NCBI RefSeq assembly: GCF_028736215.1
Contig: NZ_CP117883.1
Coordinates: forward strand, 1,798,001 to 1,862,000
Reading direction: 5' to 3'
From: Mucilaginibacter sp. KACC 22773
GTDB taxonomy: Bacteria; Bacteroidota; Bacteroidia; Sphingobacteriales; Sphingobacteriaceae
Length of the DNA: 64,000 nt
The notes beneath the pieces were generated by a model. The model was not told the origin of the DNA and did no database searches. It saw only the letters and a program-made list of their open reading frames with translations. Position 1 is the stretch's first letter. Each line of letters begins with the position of its first letter. Shown piece after piece: positions 43,143-50,056 of this stretch. Both the position numbers and the translations under genes were made by a program.

Positions 43143-43886
43143 ATGGAACGTAAAAATTTCTTAAAAAGCCTGATGATAGGCGCAGTGTCAACATCGGTAT
43201 TGGTTGAAGCCTGCAAAAAAGATTCAGTAACCACTACTACAAGCAGTACATCAGGCACCACTTCTTCGTCGAGTAGTTCTTCCGGGTCAAGTTCCAGCTC
43301 AGGCACCTGCAGCGTTATCGAAACCGAAACAGAGGGGCCTTATCCAACCCATTCACCGGCATCATATGTGCGCAGCGATATTACCGGCGACCGTACCGGT
43401 TATAAAATGACTGTTAATATTACCGTTAACAACAGCAATAACAGTTGTAATGCCTTATCGGGCGCGCTGGTTGATATCTGGCATTGCGATGCCGAGGGCA
43501 ATTATTCGGAGTATGGCGGCAGTGGCTCACAAGCTACCAATTACACTTCGGTACATTTTTTACGTGGCAGGCAAACTACCGATGCCAACGGCCTGGTTAG
43601 TTTTACCTCTATTTTCCCCGGTTGGTACACCGGCCGTGCAACGCACATTCATGTGCATATATATAATTCGGCAGGTACATCACTAAAGGTTACACAAATA
43701 GCTTTTCCTGAAGGTACGGGAACTGCATTGGCTACTGTGGCAGGATACAGTAAGGGAATGAGCGGTTATACCTATAACGCTACCGACGGCGTGTTCAGCG
43801 ATGGTGATACACTGGAACTGGCTACCATTACCGGCAGTAAAACAGCCGGCTTTGTACTATCAATCAGCATGAGCGTACCTGCTTAA
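43143..43886 (+). CDS. Intradiol ring-cleavage dioxygenase-like lipoprotein
   Basis: A 247-residue protein. The signal ends at LVEAC (Cys24) with a Ser/Thr-only linker (about 30-54). The dioxygenase fold follows: TEGPYP, DIWHCDAEGNYSEY and PGWYTGRATHIHVHI, giving the two Tyr and two His iron ligands of intradiol enzymes. It probably oxidises an aromatic, but many extracellular homologues are uncharacterised. First of three genes: the next ATG is 11 bases downstream. Confidence 0.82.
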   Translation: MERKNFLKSLMIGAVSTSVLVEACKKDSVTTTTSSTSGTTSSSSSSSGSSSSSGTCSVIETETEGPYPTHSPASYVRSDITGDRTGYKMTVNITVNNSNNSCNALSGALVDIWHCDAEGNYSEYGGSGSQATNYTSVHFLRGRQTTDANGLVSFTSIFPGWYTGRATHIHVHIYNSAGTSLKVTQIAFPEGTGTALATVAGYSKGMSGYTYNATDGVFSDGDTLELATITGSKTAGFVLSISMSVPA

Positions 43887-43896
43887 CCGTATTAAC

Positions 43897-44448
43897 ATGG
43901 ACACCCGCGTAATTACACTTTGCTACCGAAAAATTATCGATATAAACTCAGCCAAACAATGGGATAAGGTGGTGTTTGAGGCATCGTACATGGAGTTTAA
44001 AATGCAGGCCCAAAACTACAGCCACGGTACCGCTTTTACCAGCTATGCCGACCTGCTAAAACACGTGCCAAACGCCAAAAGGCTTGCCGGCATGGTTACC
44101 CCGGCCATAACCGGGTATTTGCAGCAGCTAAATGGTATAGTGCCCGATGTGCTTAATAACGTGGGTAAGCGTTTTTTAAAGTTCAATAAATTTCAGTTCG
44201 AAATCATCAACTCTGATATTAACGACAAAGCCCGGCACCAGGTGGCTGTTAATTTTTATACAGAGGCACTGGCCTGGCACGATACCATTGCCGATTTTTT
44301 GCTGGTAGCCGATTACCGGCCCGAAGCAACCGGCGACGAAGAAGTGTTGAGCAACCTGTTTAAGCTGCCGCCATACGTAAATATTCATTCACTCCAAAAA
44401 TTGCAACAACATGGAAAAGACCTCACCCGGGCAGATTCACCTTGCTGA
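43897..44448 (+). CDS. Hypothetical protein, 183 residues
   Basis: Unknown. Mostly helical, with no signal peptide or membrane segment. It lies 11 bases after the dioxygenase-like gene, and its end overlaps the start of the cupin gene by 38 bases, so the three are translated as one operon. Residues such as ITPAITGYLQQLNGI and FKMQAQNYSHGTAFTSY could be helical repeats. Function unknown. Confidence 0.75.
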   Translation: MDTRVITLCYRKIIDINSAKQWDKVVFEASYMEFKMQAQNYSHGTAFTSYADLLKHVPNAKRLAGMVTPAITGYLQQLNGIVPDVLNNVGKRFLKFNKFQFEIINSDINDKARHQVAVNFYTEALAWHDTIADFLLVADYRPEATGDEEVLSNLFKLPPYVNIHSLQKLQQHGKDLTRADSPC

Positions 44449-45112
44449 TCAGCGGGTAATTACCGAAAATAATACCTTCAGGCGGTGCAGCACTTTTAAT
44501 TACGACGGGCATTTTAATGAGCACCGTAAGGCTTTTGGCCCCCTGCGTGTATTTAACGACGAGATTTTGGCTGCCGGTAAATCAATTACCATACAGGTAC
44601 AACATGCCTGCTATTTTGTAGCGGTGCCGGTAACCGGCGCCCTGCTTGTTGAGGATGCCGAAGGGAAAAGTACGGTAGTTGATGTAGGCGAGGTATATAT
44701 TAATTACGCAAACAGCGGCGATATTTTAACTTTAAATAACCCATACCCAAATGATTGGGTTAACTTTTTACAGCTGCAGATAGATGCTGATACAGAAGTG
44801 TTCCCGTTTTTTAAGCAAACCTTTTGCTTTGATTTTGTGGGCAGGCAAAATGAATTGATAAGTATTATTCCCACTTTATTCAGGCTGCCTTTTAACCTGC
44901 ACATAGGTCGGTTTGATGGACGTGCCGATGCCCTTTATCAGTTGAAAACACCCGGTTCGCTGTTTTATGCATTTGTAATTGCAGGCGCCTTTGAGCTGCA
45001 AGGCCGCCTGATGCACGAACGCGACGGCCTTGCTTTGTGGGGCCTGCAAGAAGCTGATATGGAGGCTTTAAGTAATAGCGCCGTGATGCTGGTTTTGGAA
45101 ATGGAGGGATAA
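44411..45112 (+). CDS. Pirin/quercetinase-type cupin protein
   Basis: A 233-residue cupin. CSTFNYDGHFNEHRKAFGPLRVFNDE and the C-terminal GSLFYAFVIAGAFELQGRLMHERDGLALWG match the C-terminal half of pirin/YhhW proteins. Such proteins often show quercetin 2,3-dioxygenase activity. The full N-terminal metal-binding cupin motif is not obvious. It overlaps the preceding gene by 38 bases, more than the usual 4 or 8. Confidence 0.7.
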   Translation: MEKTSPGQIHLADQRVITENNTFRRCSTFNYDGHFNEHRKAFGPLRVFNDEILAAGKSITIQVQHACYFVAVPVTGALLVEDAEGKSTVVDVGEVYINYANSGDILTLNNPYPNDWVNFLQLQIDADTEVFPFFKQTFCFDFVGRQNELISIIPTLFRLPFNLHIGRFDGRADALYQLKTPGSLFYAFVIAGAFELQGRLMHERDGLALWGLQEADMEALSNSAVMLVLEMEG

Positions 45113-45115
45113 AAT

Positions 45116-45282
45116 AAAAAAAATGTCATTTCGAACGAACCAGAGGTGGGCTAAGTAGGAGGGGTGAGGAGAAATCTTAAACGCCTTGCATTTCGATAAT
45201 TGGTTATGATGCATGGCGTTCAAGATTTCTCTTTCGCGCTCCCGCTCTTTGCCCTCCGTTGCTCTATCGTATGACATTTTTT
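45116..45282. repeat. Large imperfect inverted repeat
   Basis: TGTCATTTCGAACGAAC opens it and GTATGACATTTTTTTA closes it; inside, GAGAAATCTTAAACGCC (about 45170) faces GGCGTTCAAGATTTCTC. The stem is some 30 bp in two parts. It resembles the TGTCATTTCGA repeats seen in many Bacteroidota. No gene; 45113-45478 otherwise holds two terminators. Confidence 0.65.
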
Positions 45283-45306
45283 TAAGTTATGGGTACACGG
45301 AAAACT

Positions 45307-45362
45307 CAAGGCCTTATGCTAAAGTAAAAACATGGTTTACTTACAGCATAAGGCCTTGTTTA
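45307..45362 (+). terminator. Terminator of the dioxygenase operon
   Basis: CAAGGCCTTATGCT pairs exactly with AGCATAAGGCCTTG (14 bp); an inner AAGTAAA/TTTACTT pair extends the stem. TTTATAC follows. Located about 195 bases after the cupin gene. Confidence 0.65.
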
Positions 45363-45418
45363 TACAGATAATATTTATTGACAATAATACTGTAAAAGGT
45401 TCTACCGTGTTTTGTAAT

Positions 45419-45456
45419 CAAAAAAGGCGCATCGAGATAACTCATGCGCCTTTTTT
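45419..45456. terminator. Bidirectional terminator between cupin operon and tatA
   Basis: AAAAAAGGCGCAT and ATGCGCCTTTTTT (with a short inner GAG/CTC pair) form a symmetric hairpin with runs of A and T, so it can stop transcription from either side. It closes the minus-strand tatA gene. Confidence 0.85.
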
Positions 45457-45478
45457 GGTTTTCCTTTTTTAAGTTAAA

Positions 45479-45634
45479 TTATTCTTTAATGGCTGCGTCT
45501 TTTTCGGTTTTACCATCGTTAAATGCCTTTAAGCCCTGGCCCATGCCGCGCATCAGCTCAGGGATTTTTTTGCCGCCAAACAATAACAATACTGCAATAA
45601 TGATGAGTATTATTTCAGGTGCTCCTAATCCCAT
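45479..45634 (-). CDS. tatA: Sec-independent protein translocase TatA/TatE
   Basis: A 51-residue protein read on the minus strand: [20 protein letters not shown] then [18 protein letters not shown], a membrane helix, hinge and amphipathic helix. This is the TatA pore subunit for folded, twin-Arg proteins; a Tat-type leader is on the SGNH gene at 35142. No tatC adjacent. Too short to be obvious by length. Confidence 0.9.
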   Translation of the reverse strand: MGLGAPEIILIIIAVLLLFGGKKIPELMRGMGQGLKAFNDGKTEKDAAIKE

Positions 45635-45775
45635 AATTTTAAATTTTTTTGATGAATGTTTTAATTACTAACTCTTTATTAACCTAAAAGTATCAAAGCA
45701 ACATATTACATAGGGCATTGTATCGGCGAGGCGCTAATTTGTGCCGATGAATAGGTTGTCGCGTCCGAAAATACC

Positions 45776-47032
45776 TTACCGCACCACCATTTGCGCCGTA
45801 TTCCTGCTGATTTGTTCCAGTAAGATCGTTTTGCCTGCAGTTAATTCTTTTAGCGAATCTTCATCATAATGCCTGGTGGTAATCAGCGTTAAGCCACTAT
45901 TGTATTTTACTTTAAATTCCTGCTTAAGATTACGCAGCAGTTTTTCAAAACGCTCTTCATAAAAATCAAAACAAACCGTAAAACTAAGGGCCGAGGTTTG
46001 CATTACGTTTACCTTTACCTGGTTTTGGGCAAACAAGCCAAAAATGCCGCTCAGGTGATCTTCGGATATAAATGAATAATCAATTGGCGAAATGGAAAGT
46101 AATACCTGGTTTTGTTTCAGGATAATAACCGGCTTTTCAAACTTGTTGAAGCCATCTTCTTTAATCACGGTGCCGGGAGCATCGGGATGCGTGAAGGGTT
46201 TCACCAGCAAGGGTATTTTGGCGTTTTGTAAAGGTTTTATTGTTTTTGGGTGGATGACGCTGGCGCCGTAATAGGTCATCTCGATAGCTTCGGTATAAGA
46301 TAGTTCATCAAATTTTACCGTGTCGGCGAAATATTTGGGGTCGGCATTCAGGATACCGGGAACATCTTTCCAGGTTGTAACCGATTCGGCATCCAAACAG
46401 GAGGCGAAAATGGATGCGGTGTAATCAGACCCTTCGCGCCCCAAAGTAGTAGTAAAGTTTTCAGATGTGCCACCCAAAAAACCCTGGGTTACCACAACGC
46501 CCTTTTGCAGCATGGCAGGGATATCCTTGCTGATGCTTGCCCGCGTTTTATCCCATTGTACAATGCCCTCGCGGTAGCTGTTATCGGTGTGGATATAGCC
46601 ACGCACATCAAGCCATTGGCTTTTTATACCGGCTTTGTTAAGGTAAGCAGATACAATGCGGGTTGATACCAATTCGCCAATAGATACCACCTGGTCGTAA
46701 ATAAAATCGTAGCTATCGTGCGGCTCATCTTCAATGGCCCAGTCAATTTCCACAAAAGTATTGGCAACATCATCAAAAACAGGATCGTTGGCATCAAACA
46801 ACTCATGCAAAATATCAAAGTGATATTGTTTGATGCTGTCGAAGATGCTATGCATATCCTCGGTTTGATCTACATAAGCCTTGGTGAGCTTCTCCAGCGC
46901 GTTGGTGGTTTTGCCCATGGCCGATACCACGATGAGTAATTGTTGGCCATCGTATTGCTTTACAACACTGGCTAAATTGATAATACCATCGGCATCCTTA
47001 ACTGATGCCCCTCCGAATTTAAATACAAGCAT
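45776..47032 (-). CDS. lysC: Aspartate kinase
   Basis: A 418-residue monofunctional kinase that phosphorylates aspartate, first step to Lys, Met and Thr. The KFGGASV motif (4-10) and TTLGREGSDYTA active-site block are present; an ACT-type regulatory part fills about 295-418 (VLLSISPIDYSFISEDHLSGIFGLF). The sequence is of the short type without homoserine dehydrogenase. It directly follows the DUF3298 gene without a gap (stop at 47033, ATG at 47032). Confidence 0.92.
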   Translation of the reverse strand: MLVFKFGGASVKDADGIINLASVVKQYDGQQLLIVVSAMGKTTNALEKLTKAYVDQTEDMHSIFDSIKQYHFDILHELFDANDPVFDDVANTFVEIDWAIEDEPHDSYDFIYDQVVSIGELVSTRIVSAYLNKAGIKSQWLDVRGYIHTDNSYREGIVQWDKTRASISKDIPAMLQKGVVVTQGFLGGTSENFTTTLGREGSDYTASIFASCLDAESVTTWKDVPGILNADPKYFADTVKFDELSYTEAIEMTYYGASVIHPKTIKPLQNAKIPLLVKPFTHPDAPGTVIKEDGFNKFEKPVIILKQNQVLLSISPIDYSFISEDHLSGIFGLFAQNQVKVNVMQTSALSFTVCFDFYEERFEKLLRNLKQEFKVKYNSGLTLITTRHYDEDSLKELTAGKTILLEQISRNTAQMVVR

Positions 47033-47827
47033 TTATTTAATGAATTTACCCACAACCGAATTTGGCCGGAGCAATGTTTTAATTTGTGAATAGGGGATAA
47101 ATAACTCGGTTATCCCGGCAGCATAAGGCTTAATTTCATATTGGTTATAGATGAATTTGAGCCCTATGGGTGTAACCGAAAAATTATCGTTCAGCGCGAA
47201 TCTATTGTCCTTAAAAAAATAGTCGCGGGCCAGGGATGCTGTATCACTTAGCTTTTCCTCCTTACGGAAAATCCCCTCGGCAATGGCCTTTAGTTTATCG
47301 GCATAACCGTCAATAAAAAGATCATTTAAGGTGATGCTTTTGTTGGCTTTGGTATTCCAGTTGATAAAATATGTTCCCGATGATCCGTGTGCGCCGCCCT
47401 GGTAGGTATAACCACCAACTTCGAGGGTGGTTATGCTGGAATCCTGCATCAGTACTTTGGCATAGGCGCTTACCGTCCACTTAGGATGCTTTTTTAAATA
47501 ATCTGCATAAGCCAGTAAAAATTTGGATGCGTTGTGCAGGTATTTAATATCGGCATTGCCATTGGTAAAAATGCCCGATAACTTCTGCATAACCGAATCA
47601 TTAAGCCTTGGTTGCCCTTCAAAAACCACATATCTTGCTTTTACAACGGTGTCCTTATGATTTACTGGCTGTCCTGGGAGCGTGGCCGGAAACGTAGTAA
47701 GGCCGTCCGTTGAATAACGAAGTGTATCTTTAAAAACCACCTTATCTTCTTTGGGTTTAACACTCCATTGGCAGGATGCAAACGCAAATCCGGCTAAAAT
47801 AAAACAAAGCCTGCTGACGGTTTTCAT
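47033..47827 (-). CDS. DUF3298/DUF4163 domain lipoprotein
   Basis: A 264-residue lipoprotein. Lipobox FAFASC. Residues of about 60-150 fit DUF4163 and about 150-250 DUF3298 (RsiV-like, heat-shock-protein 70-like fold); GGYTYQGGAHGSSGTYFINWN is the DUF3298 signature. Similar proteins bind peptidoglycan fragments or lysozyme. Adjacent to lysC (no gap), probably the upstream member of a two-gene operon. Confidence 0.85.
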   Translation of the reverse strand: MKTVSRLCFILAGFAFASCQWSVKPKEDKVVFKDTLRYSTDGLTTFPATLPGQPVNHKDTVVKARYVVFEGQPRLNDSVMQKLSGIFTNGNADIKYLHNASKFLLAYADYLKKHPKWTVSAYAKVLMQDSSITTLEVGGYTYQGGAHGSSGTYFINWNTKANKSITLNDLFIDGYADKLKAIAEGIFRKEEKLSDTASLARDYFFKDNRFALNDNFSVTPIGLKFIYNQYEIKPYAAGITELFIPYSQIKTLLRPNSVVGKFIK

Positions 47828-47908
47828 GTTAGATGTTGTTTTAGTAGTTATAGCTTAATACACCAATAGCTTGTTTGGTTTTACAAGGGTATTGTTTTTG
47901 AACGCTGG

Positions 47909-48062
47909 TCACGACTCACCCCGGCTACGCTACGCTGGCCGACCCTCTCTCCGGCTTACGCCGCATAGAGGGTGAACTCCAATTTTTATTTTTTTATCGC
48001 CCCTCTATGCGACGCAGTCGGAGAGAGGGGCAGACGGGCGCAGCCTCGTCGGGGTGAGTTGT
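47909..48062. repeat. Long imperfect inverted repeat (ACTCACCCC type)
   Basis: CGACTCACCCCGGCTACG... (47911 on) and ..CGTCGGGGTGAGTTGTCG (to 48062) face each other; inside, GACCCTCTCTCCGGC opposes GTCGGAGAGAGGGGC. An ACTCACCCC-type hairpin near 48000 fills the gap between the DUF3298 and GNAT genes. It is not coding. Confidence 0.7.
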
Positions 48063-48082
48063 CGCCGTCATGCAGTAATGCC

Positions 48083-48613
48083 TTAATACCTCTCCAACTG
48101 CTCTTTCGACAACGATACATTAAGCCATCCCGCCTCTATATTAGCCTCGTATTTTTTGTAAAAGTTAATAGCCGGTTCGTTCCAGTCAAGCACTTGCCAA
48201 ACCATGCCGCTAAAGCCAAGTTCTTTGGCTTCCACAATTAACCTTTCAATCAAAAGCTTGCCAATTTTTTGGCCGCGATATGCCTCGGTAACAATTAAAT
48301 CTTCAAGGTACAAGCGACAGCCTTTCCAGGTTGAGTAGCGGATATAATAAAGCGCGAAACCCACTATCAACCCGTCAACTTCGGCCACGTAAGCCTTCCA
48401 AACAGGTTTGGCGCCAAAACCGGCATCAATAAATTCATCTAAAGTAACGGTTACTTCCTCCGGCGCCCGTTCAAACAGTGCCAGCTCATGCACCAGTTCC
48501 AACAGTCGCGGGCAATCTTCAACGGTGGCAACACGCAAGGTAGCCGAAGCCCCCCCCGCCCCCTGAAGGGGGAGCTTTTGATTAATATTGTTTGTTATTT
48601 GTTCGTTTTCCAA
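48083..48613 (-). CDS. GNAT family acetyltransferase with repeat-derived N-terminus
   Basis: The GNAT domain runs from about residue 26 to 176: LRVATVEDCPRLLELVHELALFERAPEEVTV, then VTEAYRGQKIGKLLIERL as the CoA loop. Related enzymes act on diamines or small molecules. Residues 1-25 (..QKLPLQGAGGAS) are encoded by a CCCC..GGGG dispersed repeat, not by family sequence. TTG at 48538 (Leu26) starts exactly where homology begins and is a plausible real start; otherwise the gene has gained an N-terminus from the repeat. Confidence 0.8.
   Translation of the reverse strand: MENEQITNNINQKLPLQGAGGASATLRVATVEDCPRLLELVHELALFERAPEEVTVTLDEFIDAGFGAKPVWKAYVAEVDGLIVGFALYYIRYSTWKGCRLYLEDLIVTEAYRGQKIGKLLIERLIVEAKELGFSGMVWQVLDWNEPAINFYKKYEANIEAGWLNVSLSKEQLERY
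48548..48582. repeat. CCCCC/GGGGG hairpin repeat inside GNAT frame
   Basis: AGCCCCCCCCGCCCCCTGAAGGGGGAGCTTTT folds into a short stem (CCCCCT-GA-AGGGGG). It lies within the first 25 codons of the GNAT frame. Next to it, 48606-48655 (AAATCCTTTAATTCTTCTAATTCTGATTCAGAC) belongs to the repeat type of 24861-24982. Confidence 0.6.
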
Positions 48614-48711
48614 TTCTATAAATCCTTTAATTCTTCTAATTCTGATTCAGACAACATAATCAACCTAATCCAACTTAATTAACCTAATCAACCCAATCAA
48701 CCACTCACCAA

Positions 48712-49401
48712 CTAATTATTCTTCCAATGCTTCACCACCCTGGTGCCAAAAATAGTGCTGCCCAGGCGTACCATGTTGCTGCCTTGCTCAATGGCTATTT
48801 TATAGTCGGCCGACATGCCCATCGATAAAATGTTAAAACTATCATCTTTTCTGAAATAGCTCACTTTTATTCCGTCAAAAAAGGTCTTCAGTTCGTAATA
48901 TTCCTCTTTTACCTGCTTTTCGTTATCGGTATTAGTGGCAATGCCCATTAACCCGCGTATGCGAACGTTTTTACAAGCTGCAAATTCATCAGATCGTAAT
49001 AGCTCTATCGCCTCATCAAAACCCAGCCCGAATTTTGTTTCCTCGTCGGCAATATAAATTTGCAGCAGGCAATCAATTACCCTGTCGACTTTTTGGGCAT
49101 GCTTGTTTATTTCCTGTAGCAGCTTTACGCTATCAACAGATTGTATCATGCTTACAAAAGATGCTATGTATTTTACCTTATTGGTTTGCAGGTGGCCAAT
49201 CAGGTGCCATTCAATATCCTTGGGCAATTGCTCGTATTTTTCAACCAGTTCCTGTACCTGGTTTTCGCCAAATAAACGCTGCCCGGCATCATATGCTTCC
49301 TGCAATACGGCAGCGGGTTTTGTTTTTGATACGGCTAACAATATTACCTTGTCGGCCTCCGTTTCTTTTTTTAAGCTTTTGATATTATCTGCAATGCTCA
49401 T
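48712..49401 (-). CDS. YggS family pyridoxal-phosphate homeostasis protein
   Basis: A 229-residue PLP-binding protein of the COG0325 group. The Schiff-base lysine is Lys26 in LLAVSKTKP; FGENQVQELVEK, EWHLIGHLQTNK and GMSADYKIAIEQGSNMVRLGSTIFG complete the signature. Acts in PLP and amino-acid balance. Lone gene facing DUF4296. Confidence 0.95.
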   Translation of the reverse strand: MSIADNIKSLKKETEADKVILLAVSKTKPAAVLQEAYDAGQRLFGENQVQELVEKYEQLPKDIEWHLIGHLQTNKVKYIASFVSMIQSVDSVKLLQEINKHAQKVDRVIDCLLQIYIADEETKFGLGFDEAIELLRSDEFAACKNVRIRGLMGIATNTDNEKQVKEEYYELKTFFDGIKVSYFRKDDSFNILSMGMSADYKIAIEQGSNMVRLGSTIFGTRVVKHWKNN

Positions 49402-49444
49402 TTATCCGTAAATTTGCTTAATTAATCAGCCGCTAAATTACAGA

Positions 49445-50056
49445 ATGTATAAATACTTGACCTTGTTTTTTTCAGTAACACTTTTTTTGTGCGGTTGCAA
49501 AAGCGATAGTGTCCCCTCAAAATTTATCCAGCCCAAACAAATGACTGGCTTATTGATACAGATACACCTCATAGACGGTTCGTTATATAACGGTTTGCAG
49601 GGGGGCGATAGCCTGTACAAATATGGCATGGGCAAATATTTAGCAGCCTTTAAAAAATTCAATACCGATTCGGCCCAGTTCAGGAAAAGCATGCAGTACT
49701 ACGCCAGCGAACCCGATAAGCTGTTTAAAATATATGACTCTGTTGAGGTTAGGATAAAAACCATGTCGGATTCTGTTAACCTGGCTCAAAACAAACAGCG
49801 AATGGCTAATCAAAAAGCCGATTCGTTGAAGGCCGATTCGGTAAGAAAAGCGATGCTTAGACCGAAAACTGCTGCCCAAAAAGCCGATTCGGTTAAGCAG
49901 GCAAAAATCAGGGAAAGCGTGATGGCGCGGAAGGCCGATTCGCTAAAGAACGATTTAGCTAAACAAGCAAAAATCAAAAGAGCGATGAATTCAAAAATCG
50001 ACTCGGCAAAAAAATTAAAACATAGAAAAAAACTTAATGCTGTACCCATTAAATAG
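49445..50056 (+). CDS. DUF4296 lipoprotein with KADSLK repeats
   Basis: A 203-residue lipoprotein. Lipobox LFLCGC. The DUF4296 domain spans about 30-115 (QMTGLLIQIHLIDGSLYNGL... YYASEPDKLFKIYDSVEVRI). A tail of about 75 residues repeats QKADSLKADSVRKAM-like units, probably helical. It overlaps the mutS2 start by 20 bases. Confidence 0.82.
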   Translation: MYKYLTLFFSVTLFLCGCKSDSVPSKFIQPKQMTGLLIQIHLIDGSLYNGLQGGDSLYKYGMGKYLAAFKKFNTDSAQFRKSMQYYASEPDKLFKIYDSVEVRIKTMSDSVNLAQNKQRMANQKADSLKADSVRKAMLRPKTAAQKADSVKQAKIRESVMARKADSLKNDLAKQAKIKRAMNSKIDSAKKLKHRKKLNAVPIK

